DNA of 64,000 nt, taken from NCBI RefSeq assembly GCF_934230905.1, contig NZ_CAKQFJ010000001.1, positions 39,913 through 103,912 of the forward strand, in the 5' to 3' direction. A program made the translations under genes and the position numbers. This DNA comes from an uncultured Veillonella sp. Lineage in GTDB: Bacteria; Bacillota; Negativicutes; Veillonellales; Veillonellaceae. Below the pieces are notes generated by a model that saw only the letters and a program-made list of their open reading frames with translations, was not told where the DNA came from and searched no databases. Of this stretch, positions 18,135 to 27,155 are shown one piece after another (the first letter of the stretch is position 1; each line of letters begins with the position of its first letter).

Positions 18135-18431
18135 ATGTATACGATTTCTATCAAGCTAGATATAGATCGCATCCCTAAGGATGCATTCGATGCATTGAGA
18201 GAGAAGCATTATATCTGGTATAAAACTTATTTTGATGCTGGAAAATTTTTGATGTTTGGTACACGAACAGATGATGCTAGTGAAAGTCTTATTATTGCTC
18301 AAGGAACAAAAGAGGAATTAGAAGAGGCTGTGCAATTCGACGCATATCATGCAGAACAATTGGCAACCTATGATATTCGCGAATATAAGGTATCCTTGTT
18401 CAATGAAGCCATTAAAAACTATATAGAGTGA
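18135..18431 (+). CDS. YciI-family small protein
   Basis: This 98-residue protein has the YciI ferredoxin-like fold. His25 (REKHYIWYK) and Asp34 (YFDAGKFLMFGT) match the family's conserved His/Asp pair, thought to be an active site. The physiological reaction is unknown for most members. GGAGCC precedes the ATG. It is a single-gene unit. Confidence 0.75.
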   Translation: MYTISIKLDIDRIPKDAFDALREKHYIWYKTYFDAGKFLMFGTRTDDASESLIIAQGTKEELEEAVQFDAYHAEQLATYDIREYKVSLFNEAIKNYIE

Positions 18432-18450
18432 TAGTTATATACTATAGCTG

Positions 18451-18493
18451 AAACCTATAAAAAGGACGCCATAAGCGTCCTTTTTATAGGTTT
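18451..18493. terminator. Bidirectional terminator between YciI and Fur-family genes
   Basis: AAACCTATAAAAAGGACGC pairs perfectly with GCGTCCTTTTTATAGGTTT around a 5-base loop, so it can stop transcription from either side. Confidence 0.9.
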
Positions 18494-18897
18494 TATTTAT
18501 GAGAGTTACATTTTTTACAAATTCCTGCAATTTCAAGGTGATGTTCTGTAATTGTAAAATCCGCTGCTATTAGTTCTTGTGGCATCTCTACAACGGGACA
18601 TGTATGGAGTGGTATCATGGCACCACACTTGGTACATACTGCATAGTGGCGATGTGTATGTGGTGTAATTTCATAGTAAGCCATGTCGCTACCCATAATA
18701 GTGGTACGGGTAATGATACCTTTTGTTTCTAATAGTTCAAGGGTTCGATAGATGGTAGACATCCAGGTGGTGCCATCCCCGATTCGCTCAGCAATTTCGA
18801 TGGCTGTAATCGGTTTATCCGTATCCGTTAATACAGACCAAATAGCTTCACGCTGTTTGGTCTTTTTTATGCCGTCTGGCCAATGTGTTGTATTCAT
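18493..18897 (-). CDS. Fur-family metalloregulator (probable zinc uptake regulator)
   Basis: This 134-residue protein has an N-terminal winged helix (STIYRTLELLETKGII, about residues 48-63) and a C-terminal metal-binding domain. Cys pairs CTKCG (about 93-97) and CKKC (near the end) would hold the structural zinc, and a His-rich segment (HTHRHYAV) supplies sensory ligands. It is next to znuB-znuC and likely a Zur that represses them with divergent znuA. A Fe or Mn role cannot be excluded. Confidence 0.8.
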   Translation of the reverse strand: MNTTHWPDGIKKTKQREAIWSVLTDTDKPITAIEIAERIGDGTTWMSTIYRTLELLETKGIITRTTIMGSDMAYYEITPHTHRHYAVCTKCGAMIPLHTCPVVEMPQELIAADFTITEHHLEIAGICKKCNSHK

Positions 18898-18956
18898 ATT
18901 AATACCTTCGATGATTAGTTAATGATTAATTGTAGGTACTCTTGTACACATGATAT

Positions 18957-19775
18957 TTATTTACTAAATTGTATTCTTCGTATAATGGATTTTATATTCT
19001 TGATGATGAGTACCACTAATAGAATAAATACCGAAGTGAGTGATACAAATCCACCTGGTGCGACGTTAAGATAGTACGAACCAAATAGGCCGATGATCAT
19101 GGCAAGCAAACTAAATCCAATAGAGCAGAGTAGCGTTGTTTTAAAGCCTTTTTCTAATTGTAATGCTGAGGCTACCGGTAAAGCGATCATGGCACTTAAT
19201 ACGAGGACCCCTACGATTTTAATAGAAATGGATACGGCAGCTGCCATTAGAATGGCAAATACATAGTTTATTAAATCTACTTTCACACCAGCTACGCGTG
19301 CAGCCTCTTCGTCATAGGCAATGTAGAGAAGTGAGTTATAGAGAAAATATAATGTTAACACTGATAATATGGTAAGTACTGCAATGCTAATCATATCAGT
19401 GGTGTTAACCGTTAGAATACTACCGAAAAAAAATACATTAGCGTTAGCTTTCAGTTTTCCCGAGCTAATAAGGGTAATGGCTGTACCTATGCTAAGGGAT
19501 AAGATAATGGTGAGAATTAAATCGAGATGGTGAGAAAAATATTTCCGCAAGAATTCAATAAGCGCACCACAGATAGCGGTAAATATGAAAGCTCCTAAAA
19601 TAGGATTGGTATTGGTTAATAAACCAAGGGTAATCCCTGCAAGAGAAGCATGACTCATGGTATCGCCAATCATACTAGATCGACGAAGTACCATAAATAT
19701 ACCAATACATGGACATAATAGTGAAATACATATTGCTACGAAGAACGCATTTTGCATAAAGTCATAATTAAACAT
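18957..19775 (-). CDS. znuB: Metal ABC transporter permease (ZnuB-like)
   Basis: This 272-residue membrane protein of the ABC-3 permease family has about eight helices. MVLRRSSMIGDTMSHASLAGITLG near the N-terminus and AYDEEAARVAGV (about residues 157-168) are typical. It would form the channel for zinc (or manganese) with ZnuC and ZnuA. It overlaps znuC by eight bases. Confidence 0.87.
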   Translation of the reverse strand: MFNYDFMQNAFFVAICISLLCPCIGIFMVLRRSSMIGDTMSHASLAGITLGLLTNTNPILGAFIFTAICGALIEFLRKYFSHHLDLILTIILSLSIGTAITLISSGKLKANANVFFFGSILTVNTTDMISIAVLTILSVLTLYFLYNSLLYIAYDEEAARVAGVKVDLINYVFAILMAAAVSISIKIVGVLVLSAMIALPVASALQLEKGFKTTLLCSIGFSLLAMIIGLFGSYYLNVAPGGFVSLTSVFILLVVLIIKNIKSIIRRIQFSK

Positions 19776-20523
19776 GGTGCACCTCCGTTTTTATTGTGTC
19801 ATCAGCCTGAGCTTGCTCTGTTACATCTGTAAAACACGAGCAGTTTTCATGGTCCACAGGATTGCGTCCTGTGTTATGCATGATTTCTAGAGCATACTGT
19901 TCTGGTGAACATAGATGGCCTTGTCCGTTGGCAATATGATAGATATTGGTTGAGTTTGCAAGGGCCATCTCTAAATTATGTTCTACAGAGATAATCGTAA
20001 TATGATGCTCTTGATTTAATGAGCGCAACAGGGCGTAAATACCTTCTTGGCTCTTGCGGTCAATGCCCGTTGATGGTTCATCAAGAATGATGAGGTCAGG
20101 GTTGCCGATAAGGGCCCGTGCGATAGAAACGCGCTGCGCTTGGCCACCTGATAGTTTGCTAATAAGGCGATCTTTAAACTCTGTCATATGAGTGAGTCTA
20201 AGGACACGATCTACTTCTTTTTTATCTTTGATTTTTAAAAGTTTACGATAGGAATCTAAAATTTCGTGTACTGTAATAGGAAATCCAGCATGGGAAAAAT
20301 CATTTTTTTGTGATACATACCGAATGTTTTTGGTGCCACGTGTGATGGAACCTTTTACTGGTGTGAGAAACCCTAGAATGAGGCGTAAAAGAGTACTTTT
20401 ACCAGAACCATTGTCACCTACGATGGAAATATAATCGCTACTATGTACTTCTAAATTTAAATCATGTAGCACATAGGGTGGTTGACCTTGATATGAAAAA
20501 TATAGATGTTGAATAGATAACAT
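19768..20523 (-). CDS. znuC: Metal ABC transporter ATPase (ZnuC-like)
   Basis: This 251-residue ATPase has Walker A GDNGSGKST (about residues 36-44), signature LSGGQAQR (about 125-132) and Walker B LIILDEPSTG. The C-terminus has a His/Cys-rich tail (CSPEQ...HNTGRNPVDHENCSCFTD) that may bind metal. It is first in the znuC-znuB unit and divergent from znuA. Zinc is inferred from the Zur-like regulator and family. Confidence 0.88.
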   Translation of the reverse strand: MLSIQHLYFSYQGQPPYVLHDLNLEVHSSDYISIVGDNGSGKSTLLRLILGFLTPVKGSITRGTKNIRYVSQKNDFSHAGFPITVHEILDSYRKLLKIKDKKEVDRVLRLTHMTEFKDRLISKLSGGQAQRVSIARALIGNPDLIILDEPSTGIDRKSQEGIYALLRSLNQEHHITIISVEHNLEMALANSTNIYHIANGQGHLCSPEQYALEIMHNTGRNPVDHENCSCFTDVTEQAQADDTIKTEVHHV

Positions 20524-20673
20524 AAAAAAACCACTTTTCTGATTGACAAAATTATTACTACGTTTATACTATAACTATATTACAAATGCAACTGAGTCGC
20601 AACTGCAAGTAAAGAATATTATATATACTATAATAGCATGAGCACTCAGGATTTCAGAAAAAGGAGGCCTATT
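20524..20673. promoter_or_regulatory. Divergent znuCB/znuA control region
   Basis: TATAAT at 20629-20634 is a likely -10 box for znuA. Two direct copies of GCAACTG (20588-20594 and 20599-20605) sit between the divergent genes and could be metalloregulator contact sites. No textbook Zur box is seen. Confidence 0.35.
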
Positions 20674-21579
20674 ATGGTCAAAAAACTGGTTTTGTTAGTT
20701 GTTGGCGTATTGATGGCAGCTCTATTTGCAGGCTGTGGTAACGATGCACCAAAGGAGCAAGCAAGTAAAAAAATCCAAGTGGTAACAAGTTTTAATGCTA
20801 TGTCTGAATTTGTAAAGGCCATTGGTGGCGATAAGGTAGAGGTATCTACGATTATTCCAGATGGTACAGAACCACATGATTTTGAATTAAAGCCTGAGGA
20901 TATGAAGCAGTTGGCATCAGCGCAAGTCTTTGTTTATAATGGTTTAGGCATGGAACCATGGGCACAACAAGCAATTGATGCGGCTAAAAATGATAAGCTT
21001 GTATCAGTTAAAGCATCTGATGGTGTAGAGGCTATAAAAAATACAGATCCTGACGAAATTAAAGAACATGGTGCTGAAGATCCTCATTCATGGTTGTCTT
21101 TGAAAAATGCTAAGGTAGAAGTTAAAAATATTAAAGATGCATTGGTGAAAGTCGATCCTGACAATAAGGCTTATTATGAAAAGAATTATAATGATTATGT
21201 AGCAAAATTAGATGCGATGATTCAAAAGTATGAAGGTCAATTCGCAAAAGCAGCACACAAGAATTTTGTAACAGGTCATGCAGCCTTTGCATATCTTTGT
21301 CGTGATTTTGGATTAGAACAAAATAGTGTAGAAGATATATTTGCTGAAGGAGAACCGAACGCAGCACAATTGGCTAAACTCATCGAATACTGTAAGGAAA
21401 ACAAGATTACAACTATTTTTGCAGAAGAAATGGCTAGCCCTGAAGTATCCAAAACATTAGCTCAAGAAGTAGGCGCCAAAGTAGAAACGATTTATACTAT
21501 TGAAAGCAAAGAGGATGATAAAACATATCTTCAAAGAATGGATGATAATTTGACTAAAATCTTAGCAAGTTTGCAATAA
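20674..21579 (+). CDS. znuA: Zinc ABC transporter substrate-binding lipoprotein (ZnuA-like)
   Basis: This 301-residue cluster A-I solute-binding protein is anchored by lipid at Cys21 (lipobox LFAGC). Metal-ligand histidines are seen in GTEPHDFELKP, EDPHSWLS and TGHAAFAYL, with a fourth ligand in FAEEMASP. It lacks the long His-rich loop of many ZnuA proteins, so manganese is a possible alternative. The ATG at 20674 is chosen because AAGGAGG lies at 20661-20667; an upstream ATG at 20638 lacks a site and would spoil the signal peptide. Confidence 0.87.
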   Translation: MVKKLVLLVVGVLMAALFAGCGNDAPKEQASKKIQVVTSFNAMSEFVKAIGGDKVEVSTIIPDGTEPHDFELKPEDMKQLASAQVFVYNGLGMEPWAQQAIDAAKNDKLVSVKASDGVEAIKNTDPDEIKEHGAEDPHSWLSLKNAKVEVKNIKDALVKVDPDNKAYYEKNYNDYVAKLDAMIQKYEGQFAKAAHKNFVTGHAAFAYLCRDFGLEQNSVEDIFAEGEPNAAQLAKLIEYCKENKITTIFAEEMASPEVSKTLAQEVGAKVETIYTIESKEDDKTYLQRMDDNLTKILASLQ

Positions 21580-21630
21580 CTTATTATGAGTAAAATTAAA
21601 CTATTTATAACATAAATATATAATAACATT

Positions 21631-21665
21631 AAAAGCAAGGTGTAGAGTATGCCTTGCTTTTGTGT
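21631..21665 (+). terminator. Terminator after znuA
   Basis: AAAAGCAAGG pairs with CCTTGCTTTT around an 11-base loop. Confidence 0.75.
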
Positions 21666-21754
21666 TATAATAAATGAGCAATTCATGAAGGATTGCATTG
21701 CTTGTATTGAAACATGTTTTAGTATTGTTGTATTAATAAGTATCAAGGGGACAT

Positions 21755-22423
21755 ATGATTGAATTTTTTGATCGATTAGTAGGGCCTATAGATGCAGATG
21801 GTGCACGCATATATCGTCAGCGCACGGATATGACCCAGCTAGTTGTGATGATTATACTATCCGTTATATGTTATCAATTCACTGTTATCGGTGATTCGGT
21901 CTATGCGGATGCCATGAAAAACTTCATTATGAATCCCACAACATTTGTAAAACTGGACCAGCTTCCAATGATGAATGTTATAGAAATCAATGCTCTTTTA
22001 CAAAAGTTGAATACGACGACACCACTTTGGGATGTAAGTAGTTGGCTGTTGATGATTGTGAAAGCATTAGTTATGTCGATACTCATTAGTGGATATGCCT
22101 TATGGCGGTCTCGTCATTGTTATACGGTGACTATTTTAACAGGTGTATTTCATTGTATTGCGTATGCACAATTGGTGATAGGTATCTATATGCTAAGCTT
22201 AGGTGTACTTTTAAGTTTTGCTAAGGCACCAGTCATTCTTGTATTGCTGTTAGGTGTATTCCTTACGATTATTTGCTTCCTTCTTACCATGTCGTTAATT
22301 ACTGTGGTAGGTCGTATTGTAGGAGCCACCGTTTCGGGAAGTGCATTTGAAGGGCTTCTTGTCATTTCTGGTGTCTATGTCATTTGGGTGGGAATGAAAT
22401 TTTTAGGCATATTATTATTTTAA
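21755..22423 (+). CDS. Yip1-like multi-pass membrane protein of unknown function
   Basis: This 222-residue protein begins with a soluble stretch (MIEFFDRLVGPIDADGARIYR) followed by five or six hydrophobic segments. The layout resembles Yip1-domain proteins, but no catalytic motif is visible. AAGGGG lies upstream. It stands alone between two terminators. Function is not known. Confidence 0.55.
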   Translation: MIEFFDRLVGPIDADGARIYRQRTDMTQLVVMIILSVICYQFTVIGDSVYADAMKNFIMNPTTFVKLDQLPMMNVIEINALLQKLNTTTPLWDVSSWLLMIVKALVMSILISGYALWRSRHCYTVTILTGVFHCIAYAQLVIGIYMLSLGVLLSFAKAPVILVLLLGVFLTIICFLLTMSLITVVGRIVGATVSGSAFEGLLVISGVYVIWVGMKFLGILLF

Positions 22424-22458
22424 AAAAACACATTCCGTGTAGATGGAATGTGTTTTTT
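22423..22458. terminator. Bidirectional terminator
   Basis: AAAAAACACATTCC pairs with GGAATGTGTTTTTT around an 8-base loop between convergent genes. Confidence 0.9.
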
Positions 22459-22486
22459 GTTTAAATATAAAAATAGCAACTACGCA

Positions 22487-23413
22487 TTATTTATGGTAGT
22501 TGCTATTTTCATATTTTTGGAATAAGAAGGCTACATTATCTTCGTCGTACTCAATTTGTTCAGACCAACGTCTAATTTGTTCAGGTAAATCACCAAACTG
22601 ATGTGTAAGTAATGCAATGAATAATGTAGCATCAAATGCATATCGTATAAGTGTATCTAAGGAATATTCTGCGAGCATGTCGATTTGGCGATATAGTATA
22701 TACTGATATACCTTATTAAGCGTGCATAGAACTTTGTCATCAAGGTTGAGTAAGTCTATCGTAGTTGATACTGTTGATGAGGATACCATAGTTTGTAAAT
22801 CGGTTAGTTGTTCTGTCCACTCTTCATCGATTGGTTCCGTCTTTTTGTATAAAGTAATTAACTCTTTGCAGTAGCGGATAGACTGTTTGGGCGTAAATTG
22901 GCAAATAGTTGGATTGATTTCCAAGGCTAATAGTTCAAAAATATTTTGTAATGCAGGACGATCAGTAGCATTAAATTCACCTTCATCATCTTCAATGGTG
23001 AATTGTAATTGATCACCTTCGGTAGCCAGTAACTTTTCTACTGATTCTTCACAAGATAATCCCACGCCACAAAGCTCGAGGTCTTCTATGTATTTATAGA
23101 AGCGGGGGTGCATATGACAAGTATCGCATAGGCTATCTTCTCCAAGTTCTAGGACTACACGGCATAAACCGTCTTTACGTAAAAGAGGGCAGGTGGGATG
23201 TGCATCACTAAACATAAAATAATAGCCTTCGTCGTCGACAGTCATAAATTTTCGAAGATCCTCACCTAAGGGTGTAGGTAATGTTTGATATAATTTTGCT
23301 GTTTCTTCATCAACATCGATAGTCCATTTTTGACAACACGTATGATGGCACTGATTGGCTTTGCATTGAAAGGTATGATAAAAAGTTGGATATAAAGAAA
23401 TCATAGTACTCAC
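22487..23413 (-). CDS. FliB-like (flagellin lysine-N-methylase family) cysteine-rich protein
   Basis: This protein has 308 residues from a GTG at 23413, or 305 from the ATG at 23404. The N-terminal half has many cysteines in the FliB/YkgJ-like pattern: FQCKANQCHHTCCQKW, HPTCPLLRKDGLC, LCDTCHMHPR and CGVGLSCEES. These probably bind a metal cluster. FliB methylates lysines of flagellin in Salmonella, but no flagellar gene is present here, so the target must be another protein. The C-terminal half is helical and poorly conserved. Neither start has a strong ribosome binding site. Confidence 0.65.
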   Translation of the reverse strand: MSTMISLYPTFYHTFQCKANQCHHTCCQKWTIDVDEETAKLYQTLPTPLGEDLRKFMTVDDEGYYFMFSDAHPTCPLLRKDGLCRVVLELGEDSLCDTCHMHPRFYKYIEDLELCGVGLSCEESVEKLLATEGDQLQFTIEDDEGEFNATDRPALQNIFELLALEINPTICQFTPKQSIRYCKELITLYKKTEPIDEEWTEQLTDLQTMVSSSTVSTTIDLLNLDDKVLCTLNKVYQYILYRQIDMLAEYSLDTLIRYAFDATLFIALLTHQFGDLPEQIRRWSEQIEYDEDNVAFLFQKYENSNYHK

Positions 23414-23599
23414 TTGTATATAATCATTATTTACTACTAATTCATTATTTACTATTATATGAATAATTAAATTGTAACATATACTATATATTCATGGCGT
23501 AATATTTTACAATATTTTTATATTCGTGAAAGTCCTTATTATTGTGTATAATAGTTATATATGGAATATTTACTTACACTAATTATGGAGGAGAATCTT

Positions 23600-24169
23600 A
23601 TGAAATCTATGTTCGTAAAAGGTGGTATTGCATTGGCATTAGCAGTGGCATTTGGGGTAAATGCACAAGTTGTAGATGCGGCTAGTATTGTACCTGTACA
23701 ACCAACAGTTGAGGTCGTTAATGCTAACCATCCAGGTATTGTAGGTGCTAATACATTGTTGAATGCATTTATTCAGCAACATCCAAAGGCGGCTATTACT
23801 GAAATTGCATTTGATGGTGAAGATAGTCAAATTAAATATGAAGTTGAAGGCTTTGACGCAACAGGCAAATATGCATTAAAGTATAATTATAATACCAATC
23901 AAATTGGTGATACTAAAGAAGGCGCATATAAACCTTCTTTAGATAATAAAGCGTTTAATCCTACTCGTATTTTGGCGCCTCAAACAGTTGTAAATTTTGC
24001 ATTTGCACAAGCTAAAGGGCAAGCAACAAGTCTTAATGCTTGGTCTGTAAAGAATGAAAAAGGTCGTTTTGTATACGAAGTAAAATTTGGTACTGCTAAT
24101 CGTCATGAAATCGAAGTACTTATGGATGCATTTACTGGTGAACTTTTATCTGTAAAAGGCGTAAAATAA
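23600..24169 (+). CDS. Secreted PepSY-domain protein
   Basis: This 189-residue protein has a signal peptide (MKSMFVKGGIALALAVAFGVNAQVVDA) and two repeats in which a hydrophobic-charged helix is followed by a beta pair. The second repeat, about residues 125-189, ends RHEIEVLMDAFTGELLSVKGVK, the usual close of a PepSY unit. PepSY domains often inhibit proteases or sit at the cell envelope; the role here is unknown. GGAGGA at 23587-23592 sets the ATG at 23600. Confidence 0.7.
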   Translation: MKSMFVKGGIALALAVAFGVNAQVVDAASIVPVQPTVEVVNANHPGIVGANTLLNAFIQQHPKAAITEIAFDGEDSQIKYEVEGFDATGKYALKYNYNTNQIGDTKEGAYKPSLDNKAFNPTRILAPQTVVNFAFAQAKGQATSLNAWSVKNEKGRFVYEVKFGTANRHEIEVLMDAFTGELLSVKGVK

Positions 24170-24218
24170 GTGTATTTGACATCTTACTGTGATAGGAGTA
24201 GGATGTTAATATACACAT

Positions 24219-24294
24219 GCTGGTATAGCTCAGTTGGTAGAGCGGCTCATTCGTAATGAGTAGGTCGTAGGTTCGAATCCTATTATCAGCTCCA
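24219..24294 (+). tRNA. tRNA-Thr (anticodon CGT), CCA encoded
   Basis: This 76-base cloverleaf has acceptor GCTGGTA/TATCAGC, D stem GCTC/GAGC, anticodon stem GCTCA/TGAGT with loop TTCGTAA (anticodon CGT), T stem GTAGG/CCTAT with loop TTCGAAT, discriminator T and an encoded CCA. Confidence 0.95.
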
Positions 24295-24950
24295 TCTAAT
24301 TTTATGAATTTCTTTGAGTATCAATGAATAGGATAGATTAAATAAATATAGATAATACCTGCTTTATTGATACTCTTAGATGTTCATGATTAGTCTATAA
24401 GTTAAGTATAATTTGCCCCCCTTTTTGCCCCTAAAATTTATGTGGTAGAATAGAGGGGAAGGTAGTAAATAGTAAATATAATATTTTCAAAATCATATAA
24501 TCATCTCTAAAAAGCTCTTTAGGTTATCGCCTAGAGGGCTTTTTTTTTGTGCTATACTATGAGTCTTATTTCCCTAGACGGGTAACTATAGTATTTTTTT
24601 CTAAAAATTTGCTCATGAATCATCTAGCATTGTCTTATATTGAAAAAATTAATATTTAATAGCATAGAGAATATTACAATATATGGGCTTTTATAGAAAA
24701 TATGATTAATAATATGAATTGATGATTCATGAATTACTATTGTTAAAATTCTATAGAAAATCACCAGAAAATTCATATATATTTCATGCAATAAATTAGT
24801 GTATTTGGCATGCTTAATTTACATCTCATTTGTGATGGATAAGATGGTCTCAGTTAGCCGCCATAGGCCTAGGTAGTAAACAATTTTAGTTGTAAATATG
24901 TTTATGTTAGGTAGACGATATACAATTAAATATTTGAAACTTAGGAGGAA
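24295..24950. other. Long gene-free stretch downstream of tRNA-Thr
   Basis: No coding sequence is supported in this 656-base AT-rich region. It holds a hairpin with 10-bp arms GAGTATCAAT (24316-24325) and ATTGATACTC (24366-24375). On the minus strand there is a short reading frame containing RGKKGGK (about 24450-24395) that resembles the tail of some tyrosine integrases. A strong terminator follows at 24513-24549. It may be the scar of an element that once used the tRNA as its attachment site. Confidence 0.35.
24513..24549 (+). terminator. Intrinsic terminator, 219 bases after tRNA-Thr
   Basis: AGCTCTTTAGG pairs with CCTAGAGGGCT (with G-T pairs) and is followed by nine T. Confidence 0.85.
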
Positions 24951-25469
24951 ATGATGAAGAAATCTATAGTAAGAACAAGCCTTGCATTGGCCATAGCCGG
25001 TGTATTAGGTACTAGCGTAGTTGCATATGCAGCTGAAGCGCCACAAATACAACCTGTGCCGGTAGTTAAACAAGAAACAGTACAATCTGCACTAGCAGTT
25101 AAACAAGAAGCAACAACACCTGTAGTTAATGTGGATACAACTGTATCTTCCAATAAAGTAGACGCACCAAAAATCGATGTATCTGCAGCTATTAAGAATG
25201 GAGCGAACGAAACTGCTAAACCTGCAGCAACAGAAAATACTAAGCCTGTTGTAGTTCCTGCTGTAGCGAATCCTGCAGCCGCATCTATGGATGCTGATAT
25301 AACTCCAGTAGTTGCAAAAGATGATAAAAAGGATGCGAAAACAACTAAGGTTGTAAAGACCGAAGCAAAAGACCATAAAACAACTAAAGTTGTAAAGTCT
25401 AATAAAAAAGTACAACCAACTCAATCTGTAAAAACTCAAAAAGCAGATAAAACGGTAAAAGCTAATTAA
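24951..25469 (+). CDS. Secreted Ala/Lys/Val-rich low-complexity protein
   Basis: This 172-residue protein has a signal peptide (residues 1-27, ending VVAYA). The mature part is almost all Ala, Lys, Val, Thr and Pro, with repeats of the KTTKVVK type near residues 128-148 and a very basic C-terminus. No known domain is visible. It may be a disordered envelope or cell-wall-associated protein. AGGAGG at 24943-24948 gives better spacing to the second ATG at 24954. The function is not known. Confidence 0.6.
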   Translation: MMKKSIVRTSLALAIAGVLGTSVVAYAAEAPQIQPVPVVKQETVQSALAVKQEATTPVVNVDTTVSSNKVDAPKIDVSAAIKNGANETAKPAATENTKPVVVPAVANPAAASMDADITPVVAKDDKKDAKTTKVVKTEAKDHKTTKVVKSNKKVQPTQSVKTQKADKTVKAN

Positions 25470-25739
25470 TAATCCACTATATCCATACACATAAACGTAC
25501 TATCCCATCGGTATGTTTGAGTGCACATAACCTTTTATATGCACTTGGTTGGGCTCTTTGGTGGATCAGACACACATTGACTCTCTCCTATGCCGTCTGT
25601 CACCTTAGGGCCTCTCTTATGAATGGTTCCCTCCCAATTCATAAGTATATACATTATGTATATAATATATCTCTCTCACAACACATAATACACACAACAC
25701 ACATTACACACTATACATATGTGTATGGTATAGGAGAAT
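25470..25739. other. Gene-free region with several small hairpins
   Basis: No gene is supported here. The sequence has AGTGCA...TGCACT (about 25520-25545), CTTATGAAT...ATTCATAAG (about 25617-25645), and then a TATA-rich and CACA-rich tract to 25720. Base use is unlike coding DNA nearby. Confidence 0.4.
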
Positions 25740-25770
25740 AAAAGCACCACCAAATTTTGGTGGTGCTTTT
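25740..25770. terminator. Bidirectional terminator
   Basis: AAAGCACCACCA pairs with TGGTGGTGCTTT, with A and T runs on each side. It is a likely terminator for alr on the minus strand. Confidence 0.85.
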
Positions 25771-25816
25771 GCTTTTGAAACAGATATATGGAATACACGG
25801 GGGTATTCTTTTTATG

Positions 25817-26935
25817 TTAAATATATTGTCTTGGTACTCGATCAGAAAAGCCACAGAAAATTTCGTAAGGGATAGTAGATGCAAGGGCCGCAATCTCAAG
25901 CGCGGAGATGCTTTCGTGTCCTTGTGCACCTAATAGAACAACCTTATCACCTGGTTTAACTGTAATGGTATCAGGTATGGATACCATAAACTGGTCCATA
26001 CAGATGCGCCCTACTACAGGGCAACGTGTACCTTGAATGAGGACTGTGCCTCGATTGGACAAGCTACGTGGATAACCATCGGCATAGCCAACAGGGATGG
26101 TAGCAATTGTCATTGGCTCTGGTGTGATGTACGTTGAACCGTAACCTATACCTTCGCCTGCTTCAAGATGTTGTACGTGTACAACTTCGCTATGGAAGGA
26201 GAGAACTGGTTTGAGGCCTAAGCGATTTGGCACGTCTAAAGAGGGCATAATCCCGTATTGAATGATGCCTGGTCGTGCATCTGTAAATAGGCTGTCTTTT
26301 ACAGATAATAGCCCCGCACTATTAGCGAGGGAAAAACGATAGTCTTCGTTTGGTCGGAATGCACGAATTTCATCCACCATGGTATGGAATTTTTGTGCTT
26401 GCCCATGTGCATGACTTTGATCGGCGGCATCAGCATTACTCATATGTGAAAAGAACCCATCTACTGCAAGATTTGGATAGGACTCAATGCGTTTGATAAA
26501 ATCGATGGCATTTTCTGGCTTAATGCCGATACGATGCATGCCCGTATCAACTGCTACGGCTACGCGGATAATCATGTCGTGGTTATCCGCTACTTTATTG
26601 AGGGTCTCTAAATCCGTTGATTCACAAACAGCAGGAATAGAATTCGTATCCGCTACGAGTTCAAAGGATTGAGGTCGTGTTAGACCTAATAAATAAATAG
26701 GTACCATAATGCCAGCATTGCGAAGTGGTACAGATTCTTCTGGAATAGCGACGGCTAAAGATTCATAGCCTTCTTCAACAGCGATACGGCCCATCATTAC
26801 ACTACCATGACCATATCCATTGGCCTTAATAACGGCTGTAGATGTGCTCCATTCAGGGAGGCTGTCTTTTATTTTACGTAGGTTCTCGCGAACCAAACTT
26901 GTATCAATCGTTAAATATGTTGGTCTCATGATCAT
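25817..26935 (-). CDS. alr: Alanine racemase
   Basis: This PLP enzyme makes D-alanine for peptidoglycan. It has about 370 residues. The Schiff-base Lys is in TAVIKANGYGHG near residue 37 (35 from the ATG at 26929), and the catalytic Tyr is in GIGYGSTY in the C-terminal half. Further family motifs are FFSHMSNAD, ARPGIIQYG and VGYADGYPR. The start at 26935 (MIMRPTY) has AGGAG just upstream; the next ATG at 26929 is also possible. It is divergent from the 2-hydroxyacid dehydrogenase gene. Confidence 0.94.
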   Translation of the reverse strand: MIMRPTYLTIDTSLVRENLRKIKDSLPEWSTSTAVIKANGYGHGSVMMGRIAVEEGYESLAVAIPEESVPLRNAGIMVPIYLLGLTRPQSFELVADTNSIPAVCESTDLETLNKVADNHDMIIRVAVAVDTGMHRIGIKPENAIDFIKRIESYPNLAVDGFFSHMSNADAADQSHAHGQAQKFHTMVDEIRAFRPNEDYRFSLANSAGLLSVKDSLFTDARPGIIQYGIMPSLDVPNRLGLKPVLSFHSEVVHVQHLEAGEGIGYGSTYITPEPMTIATIPVGYADGYPRSLSNRGTVLIQGTRCPVVGRICMDQFMVSIPDTITVKPGDKVVLLGAQGHESISALEIAALASTIPYEIFCGFSDRVPRQYI

Positions 26936-27155
26936 TTCACTCCTAAAATACATTACTTTTATTGTATAACTTTTAGGGAATTAAACAATAGTTTTTGTGA
27001 AAGTTTATGCTAAATTTTTATTCACTTTCCTGTTCTATTGGAGATTAGTCCTAACCTGCATAGACTATGATGAATATAACATATAATATATAGGATTTTG
27101 TAGTATAATGAGTGCATAAAATACTTTCACCTATAATATAAATTGTTAGGAGGAT

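Noticed and set aside
25517..25741. 74-codon open frame before alr
   Set aside because: It runs through several hairpins and a CACA/TATA tract and lacks a start signal.
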